Source: an uncultured Lachnospiraceae bacterium | GTDB lineage: Bacteria > Bacillota > Clostridia > Lachnospirales > Lachnospiraceae | NCBI GenBank assembly: GCA_946534145.1 | Contig: CAMNCH010000004.1 | Coordinates: 1-53,050 of the forward strand | Direction: 5' to 3' | DNA: 53,050 nt | Part shown: positions 51,064 through 53,050 of the stretch, one piece after another | Numbering within the stretch: the first letter of the stretch is position 1 | Layout: each line of letters begins with the position of its first letter | Position numbers and translations under genes: made by a program | The notes under the pieces: generated by a model | What the model was told of the DNA's origin: nothing | Database searches by the model: none | What the model saw: only the letters and a program-made list of their open reading frames with translations

Positions 51064-52323
51064 TTATTCTCCGCTTGAAGATACTCTTGCCTTGATGCGC
51101 TCGTAGTCTTCTTTTGTAAGGTATAAAGCTCTGGAAGTTTCGCCTGTTGCGTTAATGATAACGTCATGGCTTTCGATTATCTCATCCACCGTCTGAAGAA
51201 TGCCTGCCCAGGTAGGGTCGTAAACTATACGAAGCTTGCCCCAGTCGGTGTAAAGTCTTGCTGCGGATTTCTCGCCTTTGCCCTTTTGAACGGCTATTCT
51301 GAAGCCTTCTCCTTCGGGCTGGGCGGGAATTAAGAATTTGGCCTTAACAAGCTCCTGCTCCATCTTGCTTGAGAACATGCCGAAAGCAACGGAATTGTCG
51401 GAGCTTCCGTCATCCGTAAGCTGGTTCATGAGAAGGAGCCATCTTACAAAGTCGGGGTTGCTGATGCCGTATTCGTCTCCCTCGTCGGAAGGCTTCTCCA
51501 CCAGTGTTTCTGCGGGAATTCTGGCATCGGTATCGTTAAAACGTACTCCTGCGGCACCGTTAATGTAGAAGCATCCGCCCAGGAAAGGAACCATGTTATC
51601 CTTGGAAACATGTCTTACCTCAAAGAGTTCGGGATCAAAGCTTTCCATAACTCTTTCTTTGTCCGCTTCCGTCACAACAATTATGTCGGGGAAGGTGCAG
51701 TAGTAAGCGCCCTTGCCCTTGGTAAGCACATTGTTAAACATAAAGGGCTCATTGGTGCGCTTGGAATAAATAATGTTAAGACCGTCAAGTTCAAAAATCT
51801 TTTCGCACATAGCGTTCATGAGGCCTTCGAGTCTGTCTTTGTATTTGTCGGTTTCACTGTCCCCAAAGTGTTTGTTGGACGCGTACTGCCAGAAGCATCT
51901 CCAGATTTCCACAAGGTCGGTAAGCTCCATGGCACCAAAATCCTTCTCATTAAGGTCAAGGTCTCTTGCCGCCACAAACACGTTGCCAAGCACATTCACA
52001 TAAGCCTTTCGAACTTCACGATCTGTAGCGCTTTCCGAATGAAGCACGATACCGTTTCTTAACTTAAGTTTACCTTCGCACTCAAAATATACCAAAAGGT
52101 TGCACTCTCCGGCCTTGCTCACAGGCTCAACTTCTTTGCCTCTTCTAAGGCCTACCTTGGTAACCGTTACGCGATGCACTCTGTCCGTATCTCTTCCGGG
52201 GTCCGTCAAAAGAAGATGCTCACCCGGCATCACAAAACCCGTCGCCTTTCCTTCAATCGCATAAACTCCGGGCTCCTCCGTCAAAAATGCATTTACGGCT
52301 CCCACCACGAATGCTTTGTCCAT
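51064..52323 (-). CDS. SseB-like domain protein
   Basis: C-terminal region EQELVKAKFLIPAQPEGEGFRIAVQ...LRIVYDPTWAGILQTVDEIIES resembles SseB family; start set to MDKAFVVG behind GGGAGGA. Confidence 0.6.
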   Translation of the reverse strand: MDKAFVVGAVNAFLTEEPGVYAIEGKATGFVMPGEHLLLTDPGRDTDRVHRVTVTKVGLRRGKEVEPVSKAGECNLLVYFECEGKLKLRNGIVLHSESATDREVRKAYVNVLGNVFVAARDLDLNEKDFGAMELTDLVEIWRCFWQYASNKHFGDSETDKYKDRLEGLMNAMCEKIFELDGLNIIYSKRTNEPFMFNNVLTKGKGAYYCTFPDIIVVTEADKERVMESFDPELFEVRHVSKDNMVPFLGGCFYINGAAGVRFNDTDARIPAETLVEKPSDEGDEYGISNPDFVRWLLLMNQLTDDGSSDNSVAFGMFSSKMEQELVKAKFLIPAQPEGEGFRIAVQKGKGEKSAARLYTDWGKLRIVYDPTWAGILQTVDEIIESHDVIINATGETSRALYLTKEDYERIKARVSSSGE

Positions 52324-52343
52324 AAAAAATCCTCCCAAAACTT

Positions 52344-52799
52344 TTATTTAAGTATTTCGTCCGAATCAAGCCATATTGTAAACGGCCCGTCATTTTCAAG
52401 ATTAACCTTCATATCCGCCCCGAACTCTCCCGTCTCGGTGTGCAAAGAATAGGTCTCCCTTGCTTCGGATATCATATATTCATATAAAGCCTTAGCATGC
52501 TCAGGCGCCCCCGCCCCCGTAAAAGAAGGCCGGTTACCCTTTCTCGCATCCGCATAAAGGGTAAACTGCGACACCATCAAAACCGACCCGCCCACATCGT
52601 TAATCGACAGATTGGTCTTATCGTTCTCATCCTTAAAAACCCTGAGGTTCACAAGCTTCTTAAGCATCTTATCCGCTATCTCTTTTGTATCACTGTCAGA
52701 TACTCCTAAAAAAACGAGATACCCCTTATCAATCTTCCCTATAACCTTTTCATCAACAGTAACGCTTGCTTTATTAACAAGCTGAATCAATAATCTCAT
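52344..52799 (-). CDS. dtd: D-aminoacyl-tRNA deacylase
   Basis: [60 protein letters not shown]. Confidence 0.96.
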   Translation of the reverse strand: MRLLIQLVNKASVTVDEKVIGKIDKGYLVFLGVSDSDTKEIADKMLKKLVNLRVFKDENDKTNLSINDVGGSVLMVSQFTLYADARKGNRPSFTGAGAPEHAKALYEYMISEARETYSLHTETGEFGADMKVNLENDGPFTIWLDSDEILK

Positions 52800-52814
52800 T
52801 TTCCCTCTTCTATT

Positions 52815-53007
52815 ATTTTGTTGTGCCGATAAACTCAAGAGGGTCCCGCATATGTTTGTTCTGCGGACCCTTTCGACTTGTCGGCACTTAGCGGATGTCC
52901 CTCAAGCCGCTTACGTGTCCGTTACAACAAAGAACGGAGCGGGAGCGTGTCCGGAGGACAAACATATGCGGGGCCCTCGGGGCCAGTCGAAAATCGGCGC
53001 AACAAAA
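52815..53007. repeat. ~190-bp element with long imperfect terminal inverted repeats
   Basis: 52839-52868 matches rc of 52949-52978 at 27/30; outer ends TTTTGTTGTGCCGAT / rc TTTTTGTTGCGCCGAT. Confidence 0.75.
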
Positions 53008-53008
53008 A

Positions 53009-53040
53009 GCGCCCGGCTTATCCCCTCGATAGCCGGACGC
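53009..53040 (-). terminator. Terminator of a gene beyond the right window edge
   Basis: GCGTCCGGCTATCGAGGGGATAAGCCGGGCGCTTTTTGTTG on minus strand. Confidence 0.85.
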
Positions 53041-53050
53041 CTACTATTAA

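Noticed and set aside
52815-53007. Clear transposon insertion with target-site duplication
   Set aside because: No convincing direct duplication at the element ends and no transposase ORF; only the inverted-repeat structure is supported.

Overview
The window is a contiguous stretch of a Firmicutes chromosome, probably Lachnospiraceae-like (inferred from gene content and order). Every credible CDS is on the minus strand. Housekeeping clusters recognised: glgA; recN-argR-nadK-tlyA-dxs-ispA-xseB-xseA-nusB-asp23; prfC-deoB-lspA; rpsO-pnp; groES-groEL with a CIRCE element; dtd. Accessory genes include an Fe(III)/organic-anion-type ABC transporter next to a binding protein-histidine kinase-response regulator trio, an MCP, a GGDEF protein, a hybrid histidine kinase, an NSS transporter, an M32 peptidase and a DUF5060/DUF4038-type glycoside hydrolase-like protein. 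The main unexplained signal is non-coding. Two intergenic regions, each between a terminator and a promoter (25476-25886 upstream of an 894-aa binding-protein-like gene; 38716-39448 upstream of groESL), hold arrays of ~39-40 nt units with inverted ends, repeating about every 63-64 bp. Geometry is shared but arm sequences differ (ATACCTACC/GGTAGGTAT; CAATAGATAA/TTATCTATTG; GATATCTAAAA/TTTTAGACATC). They look like CRISPR or BIME arrays in layout but do not fit either class as far as the sequence shows. Other non-coding signals: a multi-copy repeat whose inverted copy contains the glgA stop codon, a bistable hairpin pair before an anion-transporter gene, a ~190-bp inverted-repeat element upstream of dtd, and a long pnp leader hairpin. 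All assignments come from reading sequence and supplied translations; no searches were run.
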